Source: JBJEQG01 sp051881635
Lineage (GTDB): Bacteria; Bacillota; Clostridia; Oscillospirales; Acutalibacteraceae
Reading direction: 5' to 3'
NCBI GenBank assembly: GCA_051881635.1
Contig: JBJEQG010000103.1
Span: 1-14,439, forward strand
DNA length: 14,439 nt
Both the position numbers and the translations under genes were made by a program. Shown here in pieces: positions 5,534-13,169 of the stretch. Every line of letters starts with the position of its first letter. The stretch's first letter is position 1. The notes beneath the pieces were generated by a model. It was given only the letters and a program-made list of their open reading frames with translations. It was not told the DNA's origin and did no database searches.

Positions 5534-6907
5534 TTGAAGCTGTGGGCAGGACGCTTTTCAAAAGAAATTGATAAAAAAACAAATGACTTTAATTCGTCTA
5601 TTTCTTTCGATAGCCGTATGTATAGAGAAGATATAGAGGGCAGTATCGCACACGCCGAAATGATTGGTGCTTGCGGCATTATAGAAAAATCTGAGGCGGA
5701 CGCCATTATTAAAGGTTTGGAAGAAATTTTGGCAGACATAGACAGCGGCAAGCTGTTGATTGACCCCAACGCTGAGGATATACATACCTTTATTGAGGGC
5801 GAATTGACTGCCCGTTTGGGACAGACGGGCAAGCGTTTGCATACCGCTCGCAGCCGTAATGACCAAGTGGCAGTTGACTTGCGTTTGTATCTTAAAAAAC
5901 AAGTTCCCGAACTGAAAAAATTGCTTTGCGATTTAATTAAAGTTTTGTGCGTGCAGGCAGAAAAGTATGCCTCCGCCGTTATGCCGGGTTATACGCATCT
6001 CCAAAGGGCACAGCCGATTACTTTCGGTCATCATCTTTTGGCGTATGCGGAAATGTTTTTGAGAGATATTGACCGCTTGGCTTGTGCTTATAAACACATG
6101 GATGTTATGCCGTTGGGCAGTGGTGCATTGGCAACAACAACTTATCCAATTGACCGCAATATTACCGCCAGTCTTTTGGGGTTTGCCTCTGTTTCACAGA
6201 ATAGCTTGGACGGTGTTTCCGACCGTGACTTCTGTATTGAATTGGCAAGTACCTTGTCCTTGATTATGGTGCATTTGTCCCGTTTTTCCGAAGAAATCAT
6301 TATGTGGTGTTCCTGGGAATTTAAATTTATCGAATTGGACGATGCTTTCTCAACGGGTTCAAGTATTATGCCTCAAAAGAAAAACCCGGATATTGCCGAG
6401 TTGGTTCGTGGTAAGTCGGGTAGAGTTTTCGGCGATTTAATGACGCTTTTGACAGTGATGAAAGGTATCGCCCTTGCTTATAATAAAGATATGCAGGAAG
6501 ATAAAGAGGCAATTTTCGATGCGGTTGATACCGTAAAAATGTGCTTAACTGCTTTCACACCTATGATTGAAACCATGCGTGTTATTCCCGAAAATATGCG
6601 AAATGCCGCCGCCAAGGGATTTATTAACGCAACAGACTGTGCCGACTATCTTGTTAAGAAAGGCTTGCCTTTCCGTGATGCTTATAAGGCAACAGGTACA
6701 TTGGTTGCTTTGTGTATCGAAAAGGGCTTGACATTGGAAACATTGCCGCTTGACGAATATAAAAAGATTTGCGATACTTTTGACGAAGGCGTTTATGATG
6801 CCATTTCTCTTGAAAATTGTGTCAATGGTCGTAAGGTTATCGGCGGTCCGGCTTCTGAAAATGTTTTGGCACAGGTTAAAAGAATTAAAGGTCTGCTTGA
6901 AGAATAA
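5534..6907 (+). CDS. argH: Argininosuccinate lyase
   Basis: ArgH splits argininosuccinate into arginine and fumarate, the last step of the pathway; it works as a tetramer. The product is 457 residues from TTG 5534. Family signatures: HTARSRNDQ (103-111), the catalytic histidine in YTHLQ (H155) and the mobile loop GSSIMPQKKNP (275-285) with catalytic S277. The TTG start gives the canonical N-terminus MKLWAGRFS and has AGAGGAG (5518-5524) 9 bases upstream. An in-frame ATG at 5507 would add nine residues that family members lack, overlies the purine-rich site, and has no ribosome binding site of its own. It lies after a terminator-like hairpin, so its expression may differ from argG. argC follows after 21 bases. 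Confidence 0.95.
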   Translation: MKLWAGRFSKEIDKKTNDFNSSISFDSRMYREDIEGSIAHAEMIGACGIIEKSEADAIIKGLEEILADIDSGKLLIDPNAEDIHTFIEGELTARLGQTGKRLHTARSRNDQVAVDLRLYLKKQVPELKKLLCDLIKVLCVQAEKYASAVMPGYTHLQRAQPITFGHHLLAYAEMFLRDIDRLACAYKHMDVMPLGSGALATTTYPIDRNITASLLGFASVSQNSLDGVSDRDFCIELASTLSLIMVHLSRFSEEIIMWCSWEFKFIELDDAFSTGSSIMPQKKNPDIAELVRGKSGRVFGDLMTLLTVMKGIALAYNKDMQEDKEAIFDAVDTVKMCLTAFTPMIETMRVIPENMRNAAAKGFINATDCADYLVKKGLPFRDAYKATGTLVALCIEKGLTLETLPLDEYKKICDTFDEGVYDAISLENCVNGRKVIGGPASENVLAQVKRIKGLLEE

Positions 6908-6928
6908 GGCTTAGAGGAGATTAAGAAA

Positions 6929-7963
6929 ATGATAAAAGTAGGAATTATCGGAGCAACAGGATATGCGGGAGCGGAGCTTGTGCGTATTTTGCTCAACCAC
7001 CCAAAGGCGGAAATTGCCGCAATTAGCTCTGTCAGCTTTGAGGGTGAAAAGTTAAGCGATGTTTATGCCTCCTATAAAAAACTATGCGATATGGAGTGTA
7101 CAAACCAGCAAGAGGTTGTTGATAAAAGCGATGTTATATTTGCTGCTTTGCCACATGGTTTGTCACAGGAACTTGCGTCTGTTTGTGATAAAGCGGGAAA
7201 AGCATTTATTGACCTCGGTGCGGATTTCCGTTTGGAAAATGAGGAAGACTATAAAGAATGGTATAACGGCACTTACTTGGATAAAGATTTGCACGCCCGT
7301 TCCGTTTATGCGTTGCCCGAATTGTTCCGTGAAAATATCAAAGGCAAAAAAATCATTGCCAATCCCGGTTGCTATACAACGGGAGCACCTTTGGCATTAG
7401 CTCCTGCCATTGTAAATGGCTTGGTTGAAACAGTCGGTATCATTGTTGACTCTAAATCCGGTGTTACAGGTTCAGGGCGTAAACCGTCACAAGGCAATCA
7501 TTATCCGGAATTGAACGAAGGTTTCCATGCTTATAAGGTTGCCTCCCACCGTCATACACCCGAAATCGAGCAGACACTTTCACATTTAGCCGGAAAACCC
7601 GTAAAGATTACATTTGTTCCGCATCTTTTGCCTGTTAATCGTGGTATTCTTTCCACTTGCTATGCACGGTTGAAAGACGGTGTAACAGAGGAGCAAATTT
7701 GTGCGGCTTATGAAGCATTTTATAAAGACGAATATTTTATCCGTTTGTTGCCGAAGGGCTCAAACGCTGATATTCACAATATTAAATATTCCAACTTCTG
7801 CGATATTTCCCTTCATGTTGACACACGCACAGGCACATTGGTAGCAATTTCTGCGATTGACAATATGGTTAAAGGTGCGGCAGGACAAGCCATTCAAAAC
7901 ATGAATATTATTTTTGGTTTAGACGAAAAAACAGGCTTAACAATGGTTCCGCCGGCTTTCTAA
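6929..7963 (+). CDS. argC: N-acetyl-gamma-glutamyl-phosphate reductase
   Basis: ArgC reduces N-acetylglutamyl 5-phosphate to the semialdehyde with NADPH, the third step of the acetylated pathway. The protein has 344 residues. It has the N-terminal nucleotide-binding GATGYAGAELVR (8-19), the active-site motif ANPGCYTTGA (144-153) with nucleophile C148, and SGVTGSGRKPS and HRHTPEIEQ segments for phosphate and substrate binding. AGAGGAGA (6913-6920) precedes ATG 6929 at normal spacing. It is the type 1 (long) ArgC. Close spacing to argH suggests one transcript. A copy of the dispersed repeat lies after its stop. Confidence 0.96.
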   Translation: MIKVGIIGATGYAGAELVRILLNHPKAEIAAISSVSFEGEKLSDVYASYKKLCDMECTNQQEVVDKSDVIFAALPHGLSQELASVCDKAGKAFIDLGADFRLENEEDYKEWYNGTYLDKDLHARSVYALPELFRENIKGKKIIANPGCYTTGAPLALAPAIVNGLVETVGIIVDSKSGVTGSGRKPSQGNHYPELNEGFHAYKVASHRHTPEIEQTLSHLAGKPVKITFVPHLLPVNRGILSTCYARLKDGVTEEQICAAYEAFYKDEYFIRLLPKGSNADIHNIKYSNFCDISLHVDTRTGTLVAISAIDNMVKGAAGQAIQNMNIIFGLDEKTGLTMVPPAF

Positions 7964-7974
7964 ACAAAATCAAA

Positions 7975-8004
7975 GTTTAGGTCAAACCTTGCGGTTTTCA
8001 AAGG
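7975..8004 (+). repeat. Dispersed intergenic repeat, copy 2 (argC-argJ spacer)
   Basis: GTTTAGGTCAA (7975-7985) continues into ACCTTGCGGTTTTCAAAGG (7986-8004) and matches copy 1 (28-67) apart from one missing internal block and two substitutions. It forms a small stem AAACC/GGTTT with loop TTGC (7984-7997). It sits inside the arginine operon, in a 78-base spacer that is longer than most others in the cluster. Confidence 0.6.
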
Positions 8005-8041
8005 CTCTGTATATTATGAATGAAAAAGTGGGGACAATGGA

Positions 8042-9262
8042 ATGACATATCAATTTATAGAGGGTTCGGTCACAGCGGCAAAAGGCTTTAAAGCGTCAGG
8101 TGTTCATTGCGGTATCCGCAAAAATAAGGATAAAAGAGATTTGGCTCTGATTGTTTGCGAAAAACCTTGTACAGCCGCCGCTGTTTATACAAAAAATCTG
8201 GTTCAAAGCTCTCCGATTACCGTAACCAAAAAGCATTTGGAAAACGGTATTGCACAGGCTGTTATTGTCAACAGTGGCAATGCAAACACTTGCAATGCCG
8301 ACGGTGTTGAAAAAGCGAAAGCTATGTGCCGATTGGTTGAAGAAAAAACAGGAATTAAAAGTGAAGATGTTATTGTCGGTTCAACAGGCGTTATTGGTCA
8401 AATTCTCCCGATAGAGCCGATTGCAGACGGTATGAACGCATTGGTTGACGGTTTGAGCGTAGACGGTGCAACTTATGCGGCAGAAGCAATCATGACTACC
8501 GACACAATAAAAAAAGAAGTTGCCGTTGAAACAGTTATCGGCGGAAAAACCGTTCGTATCGGCGGTATTTCCAAAGGCAGCGGTATGATTCACCCCAATA
8601 TGGCAACCATGTTGTGTTTTGTAACGACCGATGCGGCAATTTCCGCCGAAATGATTGCCTTGGCAGTCAAAGAAGCAGCGGATTGTACATTTAATATGGT
8701 AAGCATTGACGGCGATACCTCAACAAACGATACATTTGCCGTTATGGCATCAGGTTTGGCAGGTAATGCCGAAATTACGGAACAAAACGAAGATTATGCG
8801 GCTTTTGTTGAGGCGTTGACTGCTGTATCCCGTACATTAAGCCGTATGATGGCAAAGGACGGCGAAGGTGCAACCAAATTGTTGGTTTGCAAGGTTAGCG
8901 GTGCAAAAACTCTGGCAGATGCCCGTGGTGTTTCAAAGTCCGTTATTTGTTCAAGCCTGCTCAAAGCTGCTATGTTCGGTTCAGACGCAAACTGGGGGCG
9001 TGTTTTGTGTGCCATTGGTTATTCAGGTTGTGATGTTGATGTTCATAAAGTCGATGTAGCATTTGCATCAAAGGCTGGGCGTGTTGATGTTTGCAAGAAT
9101 GGTGCAGGCATAGAGTTTTCCGAAGACATTGCCAAAACCGTATTAACCGAAAACGAGATTGATATTCTTGTTGAACTGAATGACGGTACAGCATACGCTG
9201 AGGCATACGGCTGCGACTTGACATACGATTATGTTAAAATTAACGGAGATTATCGTTCCTAA
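8042..9262 (+). CDS. argJ: Glutamate N-acetyltransferase (ornithine acetyltransferase)
   Basis: ArgJ moves the acetyl group from N-acetylornithine to glutamate, closing the acetyl cycle; bifunctional members also acetylate glutamate from acetyl-CoA. The 406-residue precursor carries the self-cleavage site in KGSGMIHPNMATML (178-191). Cleavage before T189 yields alpha and beta chains with T189 as the nucleophile. Other family segments are NSGNANTCNA (77-86), GSTGVIG (113-119) and FGSDANWGR. ATG 8042 has only a weak GTGGGG (8028-8033) upstream, so translation may be modest or coupled. Whether it is mono- or bifunctional cannot be read from sequence; no argA is in the window, so a bifunctional enzyme would make the cluster self-sufficient up to carbamoyl phosphate. 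Confidence 0.96.
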   Translation: MTYQFIEGSVTAAKGFKASGVHCGIRKNKDKRDLALIVCEKPCTAAAVYTKNLVQSSPITVTKKHLENGIAQAVIVNSGNANTCNADGVEKAKAMCRLVEEKTGIKSEDVIVGSTGVIGQILPIEPIADGMNALVDGLSVDGATYAAEAIMTTDTIKKEVAVETVIGGKTVRIGGISKGSGMIHPNMATMLCFVTTDAAISAEMIALAVKEAADCTFNMVSIDGDTSTNDTFAVMASGLAGNAEITEQNEDYAAFVEALTAVSRTLSRMMAKDGEGATKLLVCKVSGAKTLADARGVSKSVICSSLLKAAMFGSDANWGRVLCAIGYSGCDVDVHKVDVAFASKAGRVDVCKNGAGIEFSEDIAKTVLTENEIDILVELNDGTAYAEAYGCDLTYDYVKINGDYRS

Positions 9263-9286
9263 TTTTCTGTTGGGGGATAAAAGAGA

Positions 9287-10147
9287 ATGGAGTTTATATC
9301 AAATGCGAACAGAGCCCAAATTTTAATTCAGGCTCTGCCGTATATTCAAAAATATTCAGGTCAGACCATTATCGTAAAATATGGCGGCAATGCAATGATT
9401 AGCGAAGAACTGAAAGATGCCGTTATGAATGATATTGTACTCATGCGTTTGGTCGGTATCAATGTTGTTTTGGTTCATGGCGGTGGTCCTGAAATCAGTG
9501 ATATGTTAAAGCGTGTCGGCAAGGAAAGCCGCTTTGCTAACGGTTTGCGTGTCACAGACAAAGAAACCATTGACATCGTACAAATGGTTTTGGCAGGCAA
9601 GGTCAATAAAAGCCTTGTGCAGCTTTTGGAACAACATGGCGGTAAAGCAATCGGTCTTTGCGGTTTGGACGGTCGTATGATTATGGCGGAAAAGTTAGTG
9701 GCGGCAGAGGATCTCGGCTATGTCGGTGAAATTACCGAAATTAACCCCGAAGTTATCCAAAATGCCACAGCTAATGGTTATATTCCTATTATTTCAACGG
9801 TTGCTGGCGGTTATGACGGTGAAGTTTACAATATCAATGCTGACCTTGCTGCCGCCTCTATTGCGGCAAAGCTGAAAGCGGTTAAGTTGATTTTGATGAC
9901 GGACATTCGTGGACTTTTACGCAACAAAGAGGACGAAAGCACACTCATTCCTGTTGTCAATGTCAGCGAAGTGCCGTCTTTAAAGCGTGAAGGTATTATT
10001 TCAGGCGGTATGATACCAAAGATTGATTGTTGTGTTGAGGCTGTTCGTCGAGGAGTTAAGAGAGCCCATATTATTGACGGACGCATTGCACATTCAATCT
10101 TAATTGAGATGTTCTCGGACGAAGGTATCGGAACAATGTTTTATTGA
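9287..10147 (+). CDS. argB: Acetylglutamate kinase, probably arginine-inhibited
   Basis: ArgB phosphorylates N-acetylglutamate with ATP, the second and usually controlled step. The 286-residue protein has the amino-acid kinase fold with KYGGNAM (31-37, catalytic K31), HGGGPEI (64-70) and FANGLRVT (83-90, substrate-binding R88). Two features point to the hexameric arginine-sensitive type. One is the extra N-terminal helix before the kinase core (NRAQILIQALPYIQKYSG, 8-25). The other is the C-terminal segment with AHIIDGR, HSILIEMFSDEG and GIGTM, which contributes the arginine site in that type. Short linear-pathway enzymes such as that of E. coli lack the N-terminal helix. ATG 9287 follows GGGGGA (9272-9277). 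End-product inhibition is inferred from these segments. Confidence 0.95.
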   Translation: MEFISNANRAQILIQALPYIQKYSGQTIIVKYGGNAMISEELKDAVMNDIVLMRLVGINVVLVHGGGPEISDMLKRVGKESRFANGLRVTDKETIDIVQMVLAGKVNKSLVQLLEQHGGKAIGLCGLDGRMIMAEKLVAAEDLGYVGEITEINPEVIQNATANGYIPIISTVAGGYDGEVYNINADLAAASIAAKLKAVKLILMTDIRGLLRNKEDESTLIPVVNVSEVPSLKREGIISGGMIPKIDCCVEAVRRGVKRAHIIDGRIAHSILIEMFSDEGIGTMFY

Positions 10148-10156
10148 TTAAGTTTT

Positions 10157-10186
10157 AAAAACACATGAAATGCTCATGTACTTTTT
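10157..10186 (+). terminator. Weak hairpin with T run before the HAD gene
   Basis: ACATGA (10163-10168) and TCATGT (10174-10179) form a 6-bp stem with a 5-base loop. It is followed by AC and five Ts (10182-10186), and a matching A run (10157-10161) lies on the left. The stem is weak, so this may only be a minor pause or processing site between argB and the next gene. Confidence 0.25.
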
Positions 10187-10201
10187 AAGGGGAGATAAAG
10201 C

Positions 10202-10948
10202 ATGAATAAGCCTAAAATGGTCTTGTTTGACTATGGTCAAACAATTATTGCCGAACAGGCACTCGGATTTATAAATGGCAATAAGGCTGTTCTTGACAGA
10301 GCCGTAAAAAATCCGCATAATGTAACCGTTGAGCAAATTCAGCAGCGTTCAAATGAACTCCTTGATGAGATATGCAAAATGACACATTCCGCAAACAGAA
10401 ATTATCAGCCCCTTGAAATTACATGGAAATCATTTGGACAATGTGTTTTTGATTATTTCGATATAGAGTTTGAAGATTCATACGATGAACTTCAATGGGC
10501 GTTTTGGACAGGTTCGACACTTGCCGAGCCGTCCGAAAATATCGAACTTTTTCTCGATTTTTTACAAAGTCAAGGTATTCGTACGGGTATCGTCAGTAAT
10601 ATAATGTGTTCAAAGGAAATTTTGACCAAGAGAATCAATATGCTTATTCCCAAGAATAACTTTGAATTTGTTATTGCGTCAAGTGAATATATGTTTCGTA
10701 AGCCATATTCAGGAATATTTGAAATTGCCTTGAAAAAGGCAGGACTTTCTGCGGAAGATGTATGGTTTTGCGGTGACAATCCCGTATGCGATATTAACGG
10801 TGCATATAATGTTGGAATACAGCCTGTATGGTACACAAAATATGCGAGGAACAGTGTTCAACTTCAAAAAGAATGTACTGTTCCCGAAGATAATTACATA
10901 ACAATCAGCGATTGGAAAGAGCTTATAAAAATAATCTCATCTTTATGA
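10202..10948 (+). CDS. HAD-superfamily hydrolase inside the arginine cluster
   Basis: This 248-residue protein has the HAD order of motifs. Motif I is FDYGQT (9-14, nucleophile D10), motif II is GIVSN (S132), motif III is FRKPYSG (K167) and motif IV is GDNPVCD (D192, D197). A helical cap lies between residues 17 and about 110. Motif I has glycine (G12) where most HAD phosphatases have the second aspartate of DxD, as in the FDYGGT-type subgroup, so catalytic strength or chemistry may differ. AAGGGGAG (10187-10194) supports ATG 10202. It sits between argB and argD with short spacers on the same strand, so it is probably co-transcribed. No known arginine step needs it; it could act on a phosphorylated metabolite or be a moonlighting or unrelated insert. 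The family is clear; the substrate is unknown. Confidence 0.85.
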   Translation: MNKPKMVLFDYGQTIIAEQALGFINGNKAVLDRAVKNPHNVTVEQIQQRSNELLDEICKMTHSANRNYQPLEITWKSFGQCVFDYFDIEFEDSYDELQWAFWTGSTLAEPSENIELFLDFLQSQGIRTGIVSNIMCSKEILTKRINMLIPKNNFEFVIASSEYMFRKPYSGIFEIALKKAGLSAEDVWFCGDNPVCDINGAYNVGIQPVWYTKYARNSVQLQKECTVPEDNYITISDWKELIKIISSL

Positions 10949-10969
10949 TGAAAGATTGGGGGTATTGCA

Positions 10970-12154
10970 TTGAATTTTGAGGAAATCAAAAATGACGAAC
11001 AGAAATATTTAATGCACACATACGGTCGGTTTAATGTAGCCATAGTTAGCGGTAAAGGGGCAACGGCATGGGACGCTCAGTCTAAGGAATATATAGACTT
11101 TACCAGCGGAATCGGCGTTAATTCATTGGGATATTGTGATGACAGTTGGGTTAAGGCGGTTACGGCACAGGTGCATACTTTACAGCATATTTCCAACCTT
11201 TACTATTCTCCTTTGCAAACCGAAGTTGCCAAAAAACTTTGTACACTTACGGGTTTTGATAAGGCTTTTCTTTGCAATTCAGGTGCGGAAGCCAATGAAT
11301 GTGCCATTAAATTGGCGAGAAAGTATAGCTTTGAAAAATACGGCAAAGAACGCAATAAGATTGTCACTTTGGTTAATTCTTTCCATGGGCGTACCATTAC
11401 CACTTTGGCGGCCACAGGACAAGATGTTTTCCATGATTATTTTTTCCCGTTTACAGAGGGCTTTGTTTATGTTGAGGCAAACGATGACGAGCAAATGAAG
11501 AAAGCGTTGGAGGACGAAACCGTTTGTGCTGTCTTTATCGAGCTGATTCAAGGCGAGGGCGGCATTAATATTTTGGATAAAGCCTATGTTCAGCAGCTTG
11601 CTGAATATTGTGCCGAAAAAGATATTCTCTTAATGGTTGATGAAGTTCAAACCGGCATTTCAAGAACAGGTGCTTTTTTCTGTTACCAAAATTATGAAAT
11701 CCAGCCCGATGTTGTGACCTCAGCAAAAGGTATTGCAGGCGGTTTGCCTATGGGTGCTTGTTTGTGTAATCAAAAACTTTCACAGACATTTACAGGCGGT
11801 ACACATGGAACAACTTTTGGCGGCAATCCCGTTGCTTGTGCCGGTGCAATCGAGGTTTTGAACAGAGTTTCCACAGACGCTTTCTTAACTGAGGTTAAGG
11901 CAAAGGGCGAATACATTTCCAATAAACTCAAAACACTTCCGAATGTTAAGGAAGTTAGAGGAATGGGCATGATGATTGGTATTGTTCTCGAAAACGGCAA
12001 TGCGAAAGATATTGCCGCTGCTTGTGTGGAAAACGGATTGTTGATTTTAACGGCAAAAACTCTGCTCCGCTTATTGCCGCCGTTGACAATTACTTATCAG
12101 GAGATTGATAAGGGTGTTGCCATTCTCAAAAAAGTATTGGAGGAATATAAATGA
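10970..12154 (+). CDS. argD: Acetylornithine aminotransferase
   Basis: ArgD is a class III pyridoxal-phosphate aminotransferase that converts N-acetylglutamate semialdehyde to N-acetylornithine with glutamate as amino donor. The product is 394 residues. FCNSGAEANE-like LCNSGAEANE (101-110) binds the cofactor phosphate, SFHGRT (137-142) stacks on the ring, VDEVQTG (223-229) gives D224, and SAKGIAGGLPMGA (251-263) carries the Schiff-base lysine K253. The start is TTG 10970, with GGGGG (10958-10962) 7 bases upstream; no better ATG or GTG gives the usual N-terminus. The stop overlaps argF by 4 bp (ATGA), so argD and argF are translationally coupled. Many ArgD enzymes also act in lysine synthesis (DapC activity), which cannot be judged here. 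Confidence 0.95.
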   Translation: MNFEEIKNDEQKYLMHTYGRFNVAIVSGKGATAWDAQSKEYIDFTSGIGVNSLGYCDDSWVKAVTAQVHTLQHISNLYYSPLQTEVAKKLCTLTGFDKAFLCNSGAEANECAIKLARKYSFEKYGKERNKIVTLVNSFHGRTITTLAATGQDVFHDYFFPFTEGFVYVEANDDEQMKKALEDETVCAVFIELIQGEGGINILDKAYVQQLAEYCAEKDILLMVDEVQTGISRTGAFFCYQNYEIQPDVVTSAKGIAGGLPMGACLCNQKLSQTFTGGTHGTTFGGNPVACAGAIEVLNRVSTDAFLTEVKAKGEYISNKLKTLPNVKEVRGMGMMIGIVLENGNAKDIAAACVENGLLILTAKTLLRLLPPLTITYQEIDKGVAILKKVLEEYK

Positions 12155-13065
12155 AACATTTATTGAAAATGCTGGATTTAAGTTCAGAAGAAATCAACGA
12201 AATCTTAAATTTGGCAGACCAACTGAAATATGAACAAAAGCATGGTATTGCCCATAAATATCTTGAAGGCAAAACACTCGGTATGATTTTTGAGAAATCC
12301 TCAACAAGAACCCGTGTTTCTTTTGAAGTCGGTATGTACCAGTTAGGAGGACACCCGCTGTATTTGTCAGCCCGTGATATGCAGATTGGGCGTGGCGAAC
12401 CCGTACAGGATACAGCCCGTGTATTGTCACGCTATTTGGACGGTATTATGATTCGTACCTTTGAGCAGTCCGAGGTTGAGGCTTTGGCAGAGTACGGCAG
12501 TATTCCGATTATTAACGGTCTGACCGATTTTTGTCACCCGTGTCAGATTTTGGCAGACCTCATGACCATTCGTGAGTTTAAGGGCAAACTTGACGGTTTG
12601 AAAATGGCGTTTATCGGTGACGGCAATAACATGATGAATTCTTTAATTGTTGGTGCATTAAAGACAGGTATGTCTATTTCCGTTGCTTGTCCCGAAGGTT
12701 ATGAACCGGCACAGGAAGTTATTGATTTTGCCAAAACTTACGGCGATAAATTCCAAATGTTCCGCACACCGAAAGAGGCTGTTGTTGATGCCGATGTTGT
12801 CATTACAGATGTATGGGCATCTATGGGACAGGAAGAGGAGAGAGAAATACGTAATAAGGCTTTTGACGGCTATCAAGTAAATGCCGAGCTTATGGCATTA
12901 GCAAAGCCGGACGCTATGGTTCAACACTGTTTGCCCGCACATAGAGGCGAAGAAATTACGGAAGAAATTTTCGAGGCTCATGCCAATGAAATTTTTGAGG
13001 AAGCCGAAAATAGACTTCATGCTCAAAAAGCTGTCATGGTTAAATGTATGGCAGACCTCAAATAA
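12151..13065 (+). CDS. argF: Ornithine carbamoyltransferase
   Basis: ArgF makes citrulline from ornithine and carbamoyl phosphate. The 304-residue protein has the carbamoyl phosphate motif SSTRTR (50-55), HPCQ (129-132), the ornithine-binding SMG loop in DVWASMGQE (220-228), and HCLPAHRG (259-266) with the active-site cysteine C260. GGAGG (12139-12143) serves ATG 12151, which overlaps the argD stop. Its place at the end of a full biosynthetic cluster, with no arcA or arcC nearby, argues for the anabolic role. Carbamoyl phosphate must come from carAB encoded elsewhere. A strong terminator follows. Confidence 0.96.
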   Translation: MKHLLKMLDLSSEEINEILNLADQLKYEQKHGIAHKYLEGKTLGMIFEKSSTRTRVSFEVGMYQLGGHPLYLSARDMQIGRGEPVQDTARVLSRYLDGIMIRTFEQSEVEALAEYGSIPIINGLTDFCHPCQILADLMTIREFKGKLDGLKMAFIGDGNNMMNSLIVGALKTGMSISVACPEGYEPAQEVIDFAKTYGDKFQMFRTPKEAVVDADVVITDVWASMGQEEEREIRNKAFDGYQVNAELMALAKPDAMVQHCLPAHRGEEITEEIFEAHANEIFEEAENRLHAQKAVMVKCMADLK

Positions 13066-13084
13066 TATTTATATGCCAAAAATA

Positions 13085-13134
13085 AAAAAGAGAGAAACCA
13101 ATAGTTACAATCGGTTTCTCTCTCTTTTTATTTT
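13085..13134 (+). terminator. Bidirectional intrinsic terminator between argF and prfB
   Basis: AGAGAGAAACC (13089-13099) and GGTTTCTCTCT (13113-13123) form a perfect 11-bp stem with a 13-base loop. On the + strand it is followed by TTTTTATTTT (13125-13134). On the - strand the run of As at 13084-13089 becomes a T run. It can therefore stop both the arginine operon and prfB, which converge here. Confidence 0.85.
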
Positions 13135-13144
13135 CTTAAAATTT

Positions 13145-13164
13145 AAGTTTAGGTCAAGCCTTGC
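13145..13164 (+). repeat. Dispersed intergenic repeat, copy 3 (short)
   Basis: AAGTTTAGGTCAAGCCTTGC (13145-13164) matches the start of copies 1 and 2, then diverges just before the prfB stop codon (13170-13172). It lies between the terminator and prfB, so it would be transcribed at the 3' end of the prfB message. Confidence 0.5.
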
Positions 13165-13169
13165 CCTTA

